A stretch of 64,000 bases of DNA from Psychroserpens luteus (GTDB lineage: Bacteria > Bacteroidota > Bacteroidia > Flavobacteriales > Flavobacteriaceae): positions 186,001 through 250,000 of the forward strand of contig NZ_JADILU010000003.1 in NCBI RefSeq assembly GCF_015319355.1, written 5' to 3'. The position numbers and the translations under genes were made by a program. This document shows, piece after piece, positions 1 through 8,626 of the stretch; position 1 is the stretch's first letter; every line of letters begins with the position of its first letter. The notes under the pieces were generated by a model, which saw only the letters and a program-made list of their open reading frames with translations, was not told where the DNA came from and ran no database searches.

Positions 1-300
1 GCTTTAAACGGAAATGTCTTTCTCATCTCTGGTGAACACATAAAAACGCCTCCTATTGATGATGGTTGTTTAAAAGGCATCATGAGAAAACAAATTATTG
101 AAGTGATTGTAAATTCTGGTGATTATACTATAGAAGAGACCTCTATATCACCTTTTGAACTACAAAAAGCAGATGAATTATTTATAACCAATGTGATTGT
201 TGGGATTCAGCCTGTCTTAAAATATCGCAAAAAGGCATTTAATACTAAAATTACCGAAGATATATTGAAACGTTTAAATACGAAGTTAAGATTGTCTTAA
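1..300 (+). CDS. Class IV aminotransferase, C-terminal part (partial)
   Basis: The reading frame is open from base 1 to the stop at 298-300, giving 99 visible residues; the 5' part lies outside the window. The visible motif NGNVFLISGEHIKTPPIDD followed by GCLKGIMR is the pyridoxal-phosphate site region of class IV aminotransferases (branched-chain aminotransferase, D-amino acid aminotransferase or 4-amino-4-deoxychorismate lyase, PabC). A PabC-like role in folate synthesis or a branched-chain aminotransferase role are both possible; the fragment does not separate them. An internal ATG at 82 is in the same frame but falls inside the conserved domain, so it is not the real start. No terminator is obvious before the convergent yqgE. 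Confidence 0.85.
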   Translation, partial: ALNGNVFLISGEHIKTPPIDDGCLKGIMRKQIIEVIVNSGDYTIEETSISPFELQKADELFITNVIVGIQPVLKYRKKAFNTKITEDILKRLNTKLRLS

Positions 301-324
301 ACCAATTTAAAAGTAGAAATAGTA

Positions 325-888
325 TTAGTTGTAGCTAGGATTTTCTGGAGCATTAGACCAAAGAGAGTAATCACCACCAAGTTCTAGCATTTTTTCTCTC
401 CAAAACGTACCACAGCATTTCTCAATAAGTTCATTTTTGTAAATATTCTCAGAAACTATCCAAGCGTTAGACTCTAACTCGTTGTCTAATTGTTTTGGTT
501 CCCAACCAGAATATCCAAGAAAAAATCGAATATCTGAGTCTTTTAGTTTTTTCTCTTTAAGAAGTTGTAAAACGATTTCAAAATCTCCTCCCCAAAATAC
601 ACCATGAGAAATTTCTATACTATCTGGTATAAGGTGAGGTACTTTATGAATAAAGTATAAGTTGTCTTGCTCTACTGGACCACCATTATGAACTTTAAAA
701 TTAGCTTCGGTTTCTGGGATGAGATCGTTAAGAGTGTACTCTAACGGTTTATTTAAAATAAAACCAATAGAACCTTCCTCATTATAGTCGGCTAATAAAA
801 TTACAGACCGATTAAACGATAAGTCACCAATAATAGATGGTTCGGCAATTAAAAGATGTCCTTTTTTGGGCTTTGTTGTAGTCATCAT
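325..888 (-). CDS. YqgE/AlgH family protein (UPF0301/DUF179)
   Basis: A 187-residue protein of the normal family length. The N-terminal block KKGHLLIAEPSIIGD, then FNRSVILLADYNEEGSIGFILN with NKP, and later NGGPV, are hallmarks of YqgE/AlgH proteins. The family is widespread and its biochemical role is unclear; AlgH was named from alginate regulation in Pseudomonas. No signal peptide is seen, so it is cytoplasmic. It lies tail-to-tail with the class IV aminotransferase and downstream of the HU gene, with the HU terminator between them, so it is probably transcribed on its own. Family assignment is secure; function is not. Confidence 0.9.
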   Translation of the reverse strand: MMTTTKPKKGHLLIAEPSIIGDLSFNRSVILLADYNEEGSIGFILNKPLEYTLNDLIPETEANFKVHNGGPVEQDNLYFIHKVPHLIPDSIEISHGVFWGGDFEIVLQLLKEKKLKDSDIRFFLGYSGWEPKQLDNELESNAWIVSENIYKNELIEKCCGTFWREKMLELGGDYSLWSNAPENPSYN

Positions 889-963
889 GTGTGATATCTA
901 TACTAAAACTAAAACATATTTTGTTAATAACCAACAAAAAGTGCTAATTAGTAATGTTATGAA

Positions 964-992
964 ACAAAAAAAGCTCACTTTACAGTGAGCTC
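964..992 (-). terminator. Rho-independent terminator of the HU gene
   Basis: A perfect 8-bp stem, AGCTCACT (972-979) with AGTGAGCT (984-991), closes a 4-nt loop. On the minus strand it is followed by a T-rich tract (bases 964-971 read as T's). It lies 24 nt downstream of the HU stop codon. Confidence 0.88.
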
Positions 993-1015
993 TTTATAAT
1001 CTATTTTAAAGAATA

Positions 1016-1288
1016 CTAGTTTACAGCACCACTTAAATCAGAACCAGCTTTAAACTTTACTACGTTTTTAGCTTTGATTTGAATTGTTTTTCCTGTTTGA
1101 GGATTTCTTCCTTCTCTTGCAGATCTTTTAGAAACTGACCAAGAACCAAATCCAACTAAAGATACTCTGTTACCTTTTTGTAAAGATCCTTCGATATCTA
1201 CTAATAAAGAATCTAATGCTTTCTTAGCTGCTGCTTTAGTAATTCCTGCATTTTCAGCCATTCCATTGATTAAATCTGTTTTGTTCAT
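1016..1288 (-). CDS. HU family DNA-binding protein
   Basis: A 90-residue histone-like protein, the typical HU length. It has the N-terminal helix-turn-helix body (MNKTDLINGMAENAGITKAA), the core VSLVGFGSW and the DNA-binding arm signature GRNPQTGKTIQI, ending in a short basic tail. HU binds DNA non-specifically as a dimer and bends and compacts the nucleoid. It is a single-gene unit with its own good promoter (1350-1379) and terminator (964-992). The start is fixed by the conserved MNKTDL opening. Confidence 0.96.
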   Translation of the reverse strand: MNKTDLINGMAENAGITKAAAKKALDSLLVDIEGSLQKGNRVSLVGFGSWSVSKRSAREGRNPQTGKTIQIKAKNVVKFKAGSDLSGAVN

Positions 1289-1349
1289 AAAATTATATTT
1301 TAAATTGTTAAAAAATAGTTGGGTTAAACTTTATTGTTAAATCCGTACA

Positions 1350-1379
1350 CAAAATTATACGTAAAATCCAGCTACGCAA
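1350..1379 (-). promoter_or_regulatory. Bacteroidota-type promoter of the HU gene
   Basis: On the minus strand TAATTTTG (1357-1350) matches the -7 consensus TAnnTTTG. A TTG (1379-1377) lies 19 bp upstream as the -33 element. The spacing is within the range known for Flavobacterium sigma-A promoters. This leaves a leader of about 55 nt before the HU ATG. Confidence 0.75.
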
Positions 1380-1484
1380 GTAATAGCAAGGGAAATGCGG
1401 ATATTTGTTGATAACTTTGGATATTTGTTAATAAAGGAATGTATTTCATCGGGTTTTTTGATAATATCAATGAATATAAGGGGT

Positions 1485-2435
1485 TTAGAGCATTTTAGCA
1501 TTTTTGCTAAATTCATAACCATTAAGTAATGACTTCACATCCATTTTTCGTTTTCCAGGAAGTTGGATTTCTTTAATATGGATGTAACCGCCTTTAACAG
1601 CAACTTTTAACTCATGTTTTGAGGTTTCTAAGGTTCCAAAATCTAAATCATGTTTTAAAATCTCTTTTTCAATTGCAAATATTTTAATGCTGAGTTGCTC
1701 ATCATCGTTATTTAAGTAACACCAAGCAGCAGGAAATGGATTTAAACCTCTTATCTTATTGTATATGGTATCTATTTCTAAACTCCAATCAATTTTACAA
1801 TTGTCTTTATTAAGTTTATATGCAGTCTTTAAATCTTCTGTTTTTGGTTGTATGATTGTTGCAACATCGCCTTCTTGAATTAAATCTACAGTTGTAATAA
1901 CAAGTTCACTTCCAAGATCCATTAATTTATCATGTAACGTGCCAACAGTTTCATCATCGTTAATTGCAATAGCCTCTTGTAAAATGATGGCTCCAGTATC
2001 AATTTTCTCGTCAATAAAAAATGTAGTTACTCCAGATACCTTTTCACCATTTACAACAGCCCAATGTATTGGTGCAGCTCCTCTGTAATTAGGAAGGAGT
2101 GAAGCGTGTAAATTAAAAGTACCATACTTTGGCATTTTCCAAACGACTTCTGGTAACATTCTAAAAGCCACAACAATTTGAAGATTTGCTTCTAATGCTT
2201 CTAACTCTTTTATGAAATCTGGATTTTTAAGATTTGTAGGTTGTAAAACGGTCAAGCCTTCTGCAACAGCATATTTTTTAACTGCAGATTCGTTTAATTT
2301 TCGTCCGCGACCTGCTGGTTTATCTGGCGCAGTAATCACACCAACGACTTCATAATCGCTCTCTACTAATGTTTTTAAAGTGGCAACTGCAAAATCTGGC
2401 GTGCCCATAAATATAATTTTTAAAGGATCTCTCAT
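1485..2435 (-). CDS. fmt: Methionyl-tRNA formyltransferase
   Basis: This 316-residue protein has the usual Fmt length. It transfers the formyl group of 10-formyl-THF to initiator Met-tRNA. Visible landmarks are GTPDFAV near residue 11, the NLHASLLPNYRGAAPI block with the catalytic Asn108 and His110, and IDTGAI with the catalytic Asp146. These correspond to N106/H108/D144 of E. coli Fmt. The C-terminal OB-fold domain is present. Its ATG overlaps the recQ stop by 4 nt (ATGA), so it is translationally coupled as the last gene of an ATPase-recQ-fmt operon. Confidence 0.97.
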   Translation of the reverse strand: MRDPLKIIFMGTPDFAVATLKTLVESDYEVVGVITAPDKPAGRGRKLNESAVKKYAVAEGLTVLQPTNLKNPDFIKELEALEANLQIVVAFRMLPEVVWKMPKYGTFNLHASLLPNYRGAAPIHWAVVNGEKVSGVTTFFIDEKIDTGAIILQEAIAINDDETVGTLHDKLMDLGSELVITTVDLIQEGDVATIIQPKTEDLKTAYKLNKDNCKIDWSLEIDTIYNKIRGLNPFPAAWCYLNNDDEQLSIKIFAIEKEILKHDLDFGTLETSKHELKVAVKGGYIHIKEIQLPGKRKMDVKSLLNGYEFSKNAKML

Positions 2436-4336
2436 GTCGTTTTTATTTTATAGCTGTTAGCAGCATTCAACTCAATAACATTGTGCTCAAGTAACGACTG
2501 TAAAGTTGTAAAAACCTCAGTTTTTTCAAAGGGTAAGTTTTCTACCAATTGTCTGGAACTCATCGGGTTTTTTTCTAAAGCTAAAATGACTTGTGTTGTT
2601 ATTGTTTTTATATCTTTTTTTTCTTCGGAAATTTTCCCGCTCACACAAACCGAGCAAATACCGCAGTTTTTGTCTGTTACTTCTCCAAAGTATTTTAGTA
2701 ATTGTCTGTTTTTACAAATATCATCAGTATCTATATAATGCAATACAGCATCAATTTGCTGATTTTTTAGCTTTTGTTGGCGTTCTACAACATTTGCAAT
2801 TCTATTAACTGTTTTATCATCTTCTCTTGGTTGAAGAAATAAAACTTCAGAATCTGTATTAGAATACAAGAAATCTACAATACCATCTTTATGAAGTTGA
2901 TGTAGTATCGCAATGATTTGTTTTTCGGGTGCTGAGGATTTATCAGAAACCAAAGTTAAGTTAATTGCTAGTTGATGTTCAAAAATGCCACCATAAGTTC
3001 TTAAAATCGTTTTAACGACTATATTATATTGTGAATGCGTTTTCAAATAAGAAAACATACTTGCATTGCTTACAATAAACTGAAGTTTGGTTTTGTAATT
3101 AAACTGTTGTGATAATTTAATGACACTATTTCTATCTAATAATTGAAGTGCATTAAATGTCTTTGAACTTTTAAAATGATAAGCCTTACAAAAATCACTA
3201 AAGCTAAATTGATGTGTTGTCTGTTCACCTTCTCCATAAGAAATCTGAAAATAGTTACACAGCTTTCGATACACCAGTTTTATCTCTTCTATTGATGGAA
3301 GACTTTTAATAAACTGGTTTTTTAAAACTTGCTCGTCAGATTTGTTAGTCAATAAAATAGCATAAGCCTTTTCATTATTTCGTCCTGCGCGACCAGCTTC
3401 TTGGTAGTAGCTTTCCAGACTTTCGGGTAAATTAACATGTATAACCGTTTTTACATCTGGTTTATCAATTCCCATTCCAAAGGCTGTGGTTGCTACCATA
3501 ATTTCCTTTTGGTTATTCATCCATTGGTAGAGACGATCATGTTTGTCTTTTGTAGGAATCCCTCCATGAAAAAAAGTAGAGCTAAAGCCTTTTTTTTGCA
3601 ATATATTATGAATCTCGACGCTCATTTTTCGGCTTCGTACATAAATGATTGATGATCCTCTGTGACGTATGAGTTGTTGCTCTAAGTCATAGATTTTATC
3701 TTCACTATGTAATACTTGGTAAGAAATATTTGGTCTGGTGAAGGATGCTTTAAATATTTTAGGAGCAATGAAATCTAGCTCTTTTATGGTTTCTTCAATA
3801 ACCTCTGGTTTTGCTGTTGCAGTAAGTGCAATTACATTAACATGGGGTTGTAACTGTCTTAAAATGGTAATGTTTTTGTAAGCTGGTCTAAAATCATTTC
3901 CCCATTGACTAATGCAGTGTGCTTCATCAACAGCAATGAGATTGACGTTCATTTGCTCAATACGTTGCTTCACGATATCTTGTTGTAATCGTTCTGGCGA
4001 GAGGTATAAAAACTTATAATTTCCGTAGATACAATTATCAAGAAGTGTATCCAGCTCACTATACCTTATTCCACTAGTAATTGCCATGGCTTTAATCCCT
4101 TTTTCTTTGAGACTATTAACCTGATCTTTCATCAAAGCAACTAAAGGCGAAACGACAATACAAATCCCCTCTTTTACAAGCGCAGGAATTTGAAAACAAA
4201 TAGATTTCCCTCCACCTGTAGGCAATAACGCAAAGGTATCATTATTCTCTAAAACCGAATTGATGATCTCTTCTTGATACGGTCTAAAAGAGGTATGATG
4301 CCAGTACTGCTCTAATATGTTTATGGGATGAGCCAT
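2432..4336 (-). CDS. recQ: ATP-dependent DNA helicase RecQ
   Basis: A 634-residue superfamily 2 helicase acting in recombination and replication-fork repair. Motifs run in order: Walker A in LLPTGGGKSICFQIP (about residue 40), DEAHCISQWGNDFRP (about 137), the motif IV-VI region with GIDKPDVKTVIH and QEAGRAGRN (about 310), and the RecQ-Ct zinc site ending in KNCGICSVC (about 560). A canonical C-terminal HRDC domain is not obvious; a winged-helix-like tail follows. Its start abuts the stop of the upstream ATPase gene and its stop overlaps fmt. It is of normal length, with no sign of disruption. Confidence 0.96.
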   Translation of the reverse strand: MAHPINILEQYWHHTSFRPYQEEIINSVLENNDTFALLPTGGGKSICFQIPALVKEGICIVVSPLVALMKDQVNSLKEKGIKAMAITSGIRYSELDTLLDNCIYGNYKFLYLSPERLQQDIVKQRIEQMNVNLIAVDEAHCISQWGNDFRPAYKNITILRQLQPHVNVIALTATAKPEVIEETIKELDFIAPKIFKASFTRPNISYQVLHSEDKIYDLEQQLIRHRGSSIIYVRSRKMSVEIHNILQKKGFSSTFFHGGIPTKDKHDRLYQWMNNQKEIMVATTAFGMGIDKPDVKTVIHVNLPESLESYYQEAGRAGRNNEKAYAILLTNKSDEQVLKNQFIKSLPSIEEIKLVYRKLCNYFQISYGEGEQTTHQFSFSDFCKAYHFKSSKTFNALQLLDRNSVIKLSQQFNYKTKLQFIVSNASMFSYLKTHSQYNIVVKTILRTYGGIFEHQLAINLTLVSDKSSAPEKQIIAILHQLHKDGIVDFLYSNTDSEVLFLQPREDDKTVNRIANVVERQQKLKNQQIDAVLHYIDTDDICKNRQLLKYFGEVTDKNCGICSVCVSGKISEEKKDIKTITTQVILALEKNPMSSRQLVENLPFEKTEVFTTLQSLLEHNVIELNAANSYKIKTT

Positions 4337-4876
4337 CTAAAGTTTTAATTGTTCTAAAATAAAATCTGCTCTTTTAATTATACTTTCAAAAGGGACGTCA
4401 ATCAACTCATAGCCAAAACGTTGGTAAGTGTCTAGTAATGCATGATGAATCTCAACCGCTTGATCAAAATTTTCATAACGCTCACTGTCACTCACAAAAA
4501 TCTCTTGCCAAGGTGCTAAAACAAAAACTTTATCATAAACATGAGTTTCACAGGTCTCTGTGAAATGTTTAGGGTAATCGCTATTAAAGAAATCCATATA
4601 GGCTAAAACATCTGGTAAGCCTCTGTCTAAAAAAACGATAGGTTCATCAATAGTTTTAGTATCTGCAAATTGTTTTGTTCTTGCTGTTAAGAGTAACTCG
4701 CTAAAGAGTAATGGCTTTGTTAAAAACAGTTGTTCTACACCATTTTTTCTAGCTTCAAGAGTGACTTGTCTAGAAACTTCTTCAAAGCACATGAAGTTTC
4801 TAGAAATTAATTCGGTTATAATGGATGACTTTCCTGTTCCAGGTCCACCAGTAATAACAATTTTTTGTGTGTTCAA
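4337..4876 (-). CDS. AAA_28-type P-loop ATPase (NadR/Ttd14-like)
   Basis: A 179-residue protein starting with a clean Walker A, ITGGPGTGKSSII, and a Walker-B-like PIVFLDRGLPD (about residue 85). Size and motif layout fit the AAA_28 family (PF13521), which contains NadR-kinase-like and Ttd14-like proteins. A nucleotide- or lipid-linked role has been proposed for relatives, and the substrate cannot be read from sequence. It is the first gene of the ATPase-recQ-fmt operon: its stop is immediately followed by the recQ ATG. Upstream (4877-5038) lie a solo IS end and a cassette-type repeat, so its native promoter region may have been altered. Confidence 0.8.
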   Translation of the reverse strand: MNTQKIVITGGPGTGKSSIITELISRNFMCFEEVSRQVTLEARKNGVEQLFLTKPLLFSELLLTARTKQFADTKTIDEPIVFLDRGLPDVLAYMDFFNSDYPKHFTETCETHVYDKVFVLAPWQEIFVSDSERYENFDQAVEIHHALLDTYQRFGYELIDVPFESIIKRADFILEQLKL

Positions 4877-4951
4877 TTTGGCAAGGTTTAGGTTGTAAAA
4901 TTAACGATTACCATTGTAAGTGGGAAATAATAGTATTTAAGTTTGGAATTA

Positions 4952-4976
4952 TGTAGTGTTTATTGAGGACGGGTCA
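4952..4976. mobile_element. Solo inverted-repeat end of the IS3-family element
   Basis: These 25 bp match the right terminal inverted repeat of the complete element (8457-8481) at 22 of 25 positions, including the outer AGGACGGGTCA. No transposase sequence remains nearby. The end lies exactly 9 nt from the core of repeat A, the same spacing seen between the intact IS and repeat C. Confidence 0.7.
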
Positions 4977-4981
4977 AGATT

Positions 4982-5038
4982 GTTACCAACGGTTTTGTGT
5001 ATGGTTAGTTAAGCAATTAATTTTATACGGTATTACCC
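4982..5038. repeat. Cassette-type intergenic repeat A (short form)
   Basis: It begins TTACCAACGGTTTTGTGTAT and ends AATTAATTTTATACGGTATT. The two arms are imperfect inverted copies of each other. It lacks the ~80 bp central part found in repeats B and D. The stop codon of the 5033-5581 gene lies inside its right end, so the repeat directly follows that gene in the sense direction. Confidence 0.7.
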
Positions 5039-5581
5039 AACGTTTTTATTCTGTTCAAATTCAGTATGTATTAATTGCTCAAGCTTTCCAAAATCATATT
5101 TTAGAGTGTTAGATGTAATCGAAAGTGGTGTTCCGTATATTTTCATATTCGAACGCATAAGTTTAGCTTTCATTCCGCTTTTAGCTTTTCCGATATATTT
5201 TTCGGGATTGCTTACGTTAATCAATAGAAATTTTGTTGACATAAATTGCTTTGTTTCGATATCAGTTATATCCTTCCATTCAATTAATCCTACACTCGAA
5301 GCATTTGAGTTGTCCGTTATTCCGCTTGAGTCAATTATAAGTCCGACTTTTTTGTCAAACAGTTTTTTAAATCCGAAAATTCCTGTCGCACCAAAAAATA
5401 AAATTCCTAAAACTCCAATTCCTTTTATGACCATTGGATTCCTCAATAACCTAAATGAATGTTGTTGAAAACTGTCCGCACTTAAAAACAGCCAAATTCC
5501 TAATATCACAAATAATATTGAGCCTCCAATTCCTAAAAATAATTTGTTTTTGCTTAATAGTATTTCAATTTTTTCTTTCAT
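5033..5581 (-). CDS. STM3941-like small membrane protein
   Basis: A 182-residue protein with two predicted membrane segments (about residues 14-33 and 52-70) followed by a soluble domain containing IEWKDITDI, typical of PH-like bacterial membrane-associated domains. The layout resembles the STM3941 family (named after a Salmonella protein) of unknown function. It occupies one unit of the cassette-like block: repeat B lies 30 bp upstream of its ATG and repeat A starts at its stop codon. All three non-IS genes in the block share this arrangement and orientation. Family call is moderate; function unknown. Confidence 0.65.
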   Translation of the reverse strand: MKEKIEILLSKNKLFLGIGGSILFVILGIWLFLSADSFQQHSFRLLRNPMVIKGIGVLGILFFGATGIFGFKKLFDKKVGLIIDSSGITDNSNASSVGLIEWKDITDIETKQFMSTKFLLINVSNPEKYIGKAKSGMKAKLMRSNMKIYGTPLSITSNTLKYDFGKLEQLIHTEFEQNKNVG

Positions 5582-5610
5582 TTGATTCAGTTTGTTGGTT
5601 TTGGTAAAAT

Positions 5611-5749
5611 GTTGGTTAACAGTTTTGTGTATGATTAGTTACATGTTTGAACATCTAATTTAGTAAATAAAAACTGAATAGAAAATCCATAAAGATTTTT
5701 GTAAGCAGTCTAGAAACAAGCAATTAGTTATACGGTTTGTTGGCAATAG
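5611..5749. repeat. Cassette-type intergenic repeat B (long form)
   Basis: A ~139 bp element with outer arms AACAGTTTTGTGTATGATTA and CAATTAGTTATACGGTTTGT, and an internal hairpin around GAAAATCCATAAAGATTTTT. It is roughly 80% identical by eye to repeat D (9178-9310), including the shared centre CTAATTTAG-AAATAAAAAC. It fills the whole gap between the S41 gene stop (5750) and the start region of the 5581 gene. Confidence 0.8.
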
Positions 5750-7156
5750 TTATTTTTCAAGTTCTATCGCTAATTCAATTGCTCTGTCTTTTTTATTTTT
5801 TAAACCGTCAGACAATTGGTCTAAAAAAGCGTCTTTGTTTTTTGAATATTCGATTTGATAATTTGACGAAATTCCAACATTTTCATAATTTTTGCCCTTT
5901 AAATCTTGATAAACTTCGTTAGATAATTCATATTCCCAACCATTTGGAAGTTCTTTGTCTAAAGTTGAAGAAAAAATTCCTTCTGTTGTCGAGCCAATTC
6001 TTTTAAAATTGGTGTTTGCCAAAGATGCCAAAACAAGAATTTCGGACGCACTTGCTGTTAAATGGCTTGTGAGTAAATATACGTTTCCGTTGAAATGATT
6101 TTTTGATGGAATAATTTTAAACTTTTGGGGATTTGCAAAACCCTTCTCTATTCGTGCTTTTTTTGTGTAGGCCATTTTTTCTTTATCTGAAAAGTGATTT
6201 AAAATAGCCATTGCAACTGCATCTTTTCCTCCACCATTAAATCGTATATCGAGAATATAACTTTTTGCACCATTTAGTTCATTAAGTATTGAGTTTAAAA
6301 TTCCATTTATTCCGTCAACTTCATCTTGTCTTTGTAACTCGTCTTTTCTGTTTTCTGCTTTTTCCCAATATTGTCCAAAGAAATTTCTCAAATCTAAATC
6401 TTTCTGTAATTCGTAATCGGCTAACATTAGCATAGAGTTGATTTGTATATAACCTATGTTTTTATTTATAAGTCCGTAACGAACCATTCCTGCATTATAA
6501 TTGCGTAAACTGTCAACATAAAATTCTGCAATTTCTTTATTGAGTTTAAATTCGTCCAATTTTGAATATTTCTCTTCCTGTTCTTCTACTTGATTTTTAT
6601 ACTCGTTTTTAATTTTTTCGGGAACTTCCATTTTTACGTGTCCATCATTTAGAAGTGCTATCATTTCTCTAAAAATGGTGTAAAGTTCTAAATCTGTTGT
6701 GTTCTCATTTATTTTGGGTTCGTATTGTTTATAAACTTCGTTCCAATTAATGTTTTTAATGTCAAAAGAGGCGTGATGTTCATTGAAGGTGTCCCAAAAT
6801 ACTTGGAAATTGTGTTTTGGGTCGTTGTTTAATTCTTTTGAAGTTTTACAGAGATTGGGTAATTTCTCTAATCTTGTAAACAGCCAGTCATCGTTTCCGT
6901 GCCGAATGGTTAATGTGTCTTTTGAATGTTTTTTGACTTTTCCAAAATCTAAAATGTGTTCTTCAAATGATAAATGGCAATCTTGCTTTGAAATATTATA
7001 GACGCTTATAATTGTATCGTTTAGTTCGATAATATTTCCATACCCAATTTGTTTCCAAAATCCGTCGGGTTTTGGTTTTTCGTTCGTTACTTTTTCATTG
7101 CATGAACAGAAAACAGAAAATAGTGTTAGGATTGATAAAATTTTAATGTTTTTCAC
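5750..7156 (-). CDS. S41 family peptidase, lipoprotein
   Basis: A 468-residue protein with a lipoprotein signal (hydrophobic stretch ending VFCSC, likely lipid-anchored at Cys19). It has a C-terminal S41 (C-terminal-processing protease type) domain: YILDIRFNGGGKDAV, then VYLLTSHLTASASEIL carrying the catalytic Ser, then an IGSTTEG-type block. No PDZ domain is apparent. It probably acts in the envelope on unknown substrates. It lies within the cassette-like block, followed directly by repeat B and preceded, 24 bp upstream of its ATG, by the IS3 element. The IS insertion may have separated it from its promoter. Confidence 0.85.
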   Translation of the reverse strand: MKNIKILSILTLFSVFCSCNEKVTNEKPKPDGFWKQIGYGNIIELNDTIISVYNISKQDCHLSFEEHILDFGKVKKHSKDTLTIRHGNDDWLFTRLEKLPNLCKTSKELNNDPKHNFQVFWDTFNEHHASFDIKNINWNEVYKQYEPKINENTTDLELYTIFREMIALLNDGHVKMEVPEKIKNEYKNQVEEQEEKYSKLDEFKLNKEIAEFYVDSLRNYNAGMVRYGLINKNIGYIQINSMLMLADYELQKDLDLRNFFGQYWEKAENRKDELQRQDEVDGINGILNSILNELNGAKSYILDIRFNGGGKDAVAMAILNHFSDKEKMAYTKKARIEKGFANPQKFKIIPSKNHFNGNVYLLTSHLTASASEILVLASLANTNFKRIGSTTEGIFSSTLDKELPNGWEYELSNEVYQDLKGKNYENVGISSNYQIEYSKNKDAFLDQLSDGLKNKKDRAIELAIELEK

Positions 7157-7219
7157 TATGTTTCTTGGTTTGGTTATAATGTCTTGTCCTGAAATATGGC
7201 TACAGGTTAAAATTGATTT

Positions 7220-8089
7220 TTACACTGTTAATTTATATACCATATTTGGTGTTTTATAGTCTAAAGATAAATGTAATCTTATTTCGTTGTATAAATTAAT
7301 TGCATTTTTTGCAGCTCTTTTGGCGTGTGTCATATCTGTAAAGGTTTGGTCGAGATAAAATTCATCTTTTAAAATGCCATTCACACGTTCAGCCATTGCG
7401 TTTTCGTAACAATGATTTTCTTCAGTCATACTAATATCTATCTTTTTTCTTTTTAGTATTTGAGTGTATACATTACTGCAATATTGAATGCCTCTATCTG
7501 AATGATGTATGAGTCCTTCAATACTTTTAGCTTGGTAAATAGCCTTATTAAGCGCTCTGACGCATCCTTTAAGTTCCAAGCTATCACTAATATCATATCC
7601 TACAATTTTACGAGAATACATATCTGTTATTAAAGCCAAGTAACAAAAGCCTTTTACGGTTCTAATATAAGTTATATCACTAACCCAAACTTGGTTAGGC
7701 CTTGTAACTTCTACGTCTTTTATAATGTTATTATACTTATAAAAACGATGATACGAGTTAGTCGTTCTAGCACTGGTTTTCTTTCTAAGTGTTAGCATTT
7801 GGTGTTTTCTAAGAACACTAAATAAAGTATCTCTACCAACCTTAATATTGGCTTTATTAAAATCTATATCTAATGATTTTATAAGTTTTCTTACACCTTC
7901 TCTAGGAAGGGATTTGCGTCTTTTTCTGACTATGTTTATCATGAGTTGTTCTAGTTTTAAACGCTTATCAACTCTAGATTTGTATTTATAATACGCATCA
8001 CGTTTAAGTCCGAAACAATTAGTTATAGTCGTTAAAGAAGCAAATCCCTTAGATTTCTCAATGGCTTTAATTAAGGCTTTATACTTAAC
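7220..8089 (-). CDS. IS3-family transposase OrfB (DDE integrase domain)
   Basis: The catalytic half of the transposase. Reading in from the frameshift gives a VKYKALIKAIEKSKGFASL opening with the HTH_21-type region, then an rve integrase core. DDE residues are visible in VWVSDITYI, HHSDRGIQY and NAMAERVNGILKDEF. The first in-frame ATG is at 7942, but homology runs upstream of it through to the slippery run, so the functional product is the OrfAB fusion made by -1 frameshifting. No premature stop is seen, so the gene appears intact. Confidence 0.92.
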   Translation of the reverse strand, partial: VKYKALIKAIEKSKGFASLTTITNCFGLKRDAYYKYKSRVDKRLKLEQLMINIVRKRRKSLPREGVRKLIKSLDIDFNKANIKVGRDTLFSVLRKHQMLTLRKKTSARTTNSYHRFYKYNNIIKDVEVTRPNQVWVSDITYIRTVKGFCYLALITDMYSRKIVGYDISDSLELKGCVRALNKAIYQAKSIEGLIHHSDRGIQYCSNVYTQILKRKKIDISMTEENHCYENAMAERVNGILKDEFYLDQTFTDMTHAKRAAKNAINLYNEIRLHLSLDYKTPNMVYKLTV

Positions 8090-8442
8090 TTTTTTTTTAG
8101 TTCAGCAATAGATTTGTAACCGAGATCTTCCGCAGCTACTTCTAGATAAGATTCTTCTACCATAGCATCGAGATCCTTTTTAAGCAGTAGTTTTTTAAGC
8201 TGTTCAATTTCTTTTTGAAGTGCTTTAATTCTAGATATTTCGTCTTTAGTTTCCACTTTTACTCTGGTGTTCATTAAGTCTTTGCGATTGTACTTTTTAA
8301 TCCACACATTTACTGTTGTAGGTGCAATAGAGTAGAGTTTGCAAAGTTCACTCTTTGTGTGTTTGCCTGTCGTAAGTTCGGCTAAAATTTTTAATTTAAA
8401 AGGTTCACTGTAACGTCTAATTACTTTGTCATTTCTATACAT
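8071..8442 (-). CDS. IS3-family transposase OrfA (HTH)
   Basis: A 123-residue protein with an N-terminal helix-turn-helix (RRYSEPFKLKILAEL, then CKLYSIAPTTVNVWIKKY) and a leucine-zipper-like coiled coil (about residues 70-95, ISRIKALQKEIEQLKKLLL). It recognises the IS ends and supports multimerisation of OrfAB. Its last codons read Leu-Lys-Lys-Lys across the slippery A run. The stop at 8071 lies about 19 nt past the frameshift point. Confidence 0.92.
   Translation of the reverse strand: MYRNDKVIRRYSEPFKLKILAELTTGKHTKSELCKLYSIAPTTVNVWIKKYNRKDLMNTRVKVETKDEISRIKALQKEIEQLKKLLLKKDLDAMVEESYLEVAAEDLGYKSIAELKKKLSIKP
8089..8098 (-). other. Programmed -1 ribosomal frameshift site (A9G)
   Basis: On the minus strand nine A's followed by G (8098 to 8089) contain the canonical IS3 heptamer A-AAA-AAG in the OrfA reading frame. 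A -1 slip continues as Val-Lys-Tyr-Lys in the OrfB frame, which stays open to 7220. Confidence 0.85.
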
Positions 8443-8485
8443 AATGTTTAAAATTATGTAGCCTTTATTCAGGACGGGTCATAAT

Positions 8486-8626
8486 TATTACTAACGGTTT
8501 TATGTATGGAAAGTTGCAAGTTTACGTTCGAGTATTTTACAATGGAAAAAAATCAAACGTAACAAAATTGCATTAACTCTTGATTAAGCACTGAGCTAAA
8601 CATTATTTTTATAGGTTTTAGCAACG
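8486..8626. repeat. Cassette-type intergenic repeat C (diverged)
   Basis: It begins TTACTAACGGTTTTATGTAT, nearly identical to the start of repeat A, and ends CATTATTTTTATAGGTTTTA near the stop of the 8618-9169 gene. The centre differs from B and D. The intact IS ends 4 bp before it. Confidence 0.65.

Larger units (their letters stand above)
7180..8481 (-). mobile_element. Complete IS3-family insertion sequence (1302 bp)
   Basis: Terminal inverted repeats of 25 bp at 7180-7204 and 8457-8481 begin 5'-TG and match at 19 of 25 positions; the inner GGCTACA is identical. A 3-bp TAA direct repeat (7177-7179 and 8482-8484) is a plausible target duplication. Inside are orfA and orfB on the minus strand linked by an A9G slippery run, the standard IS3 layout. 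It looks intact and possibly active. It sits at the junction between cassette repeat C and the S41 gene. Confidence 0.9.
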
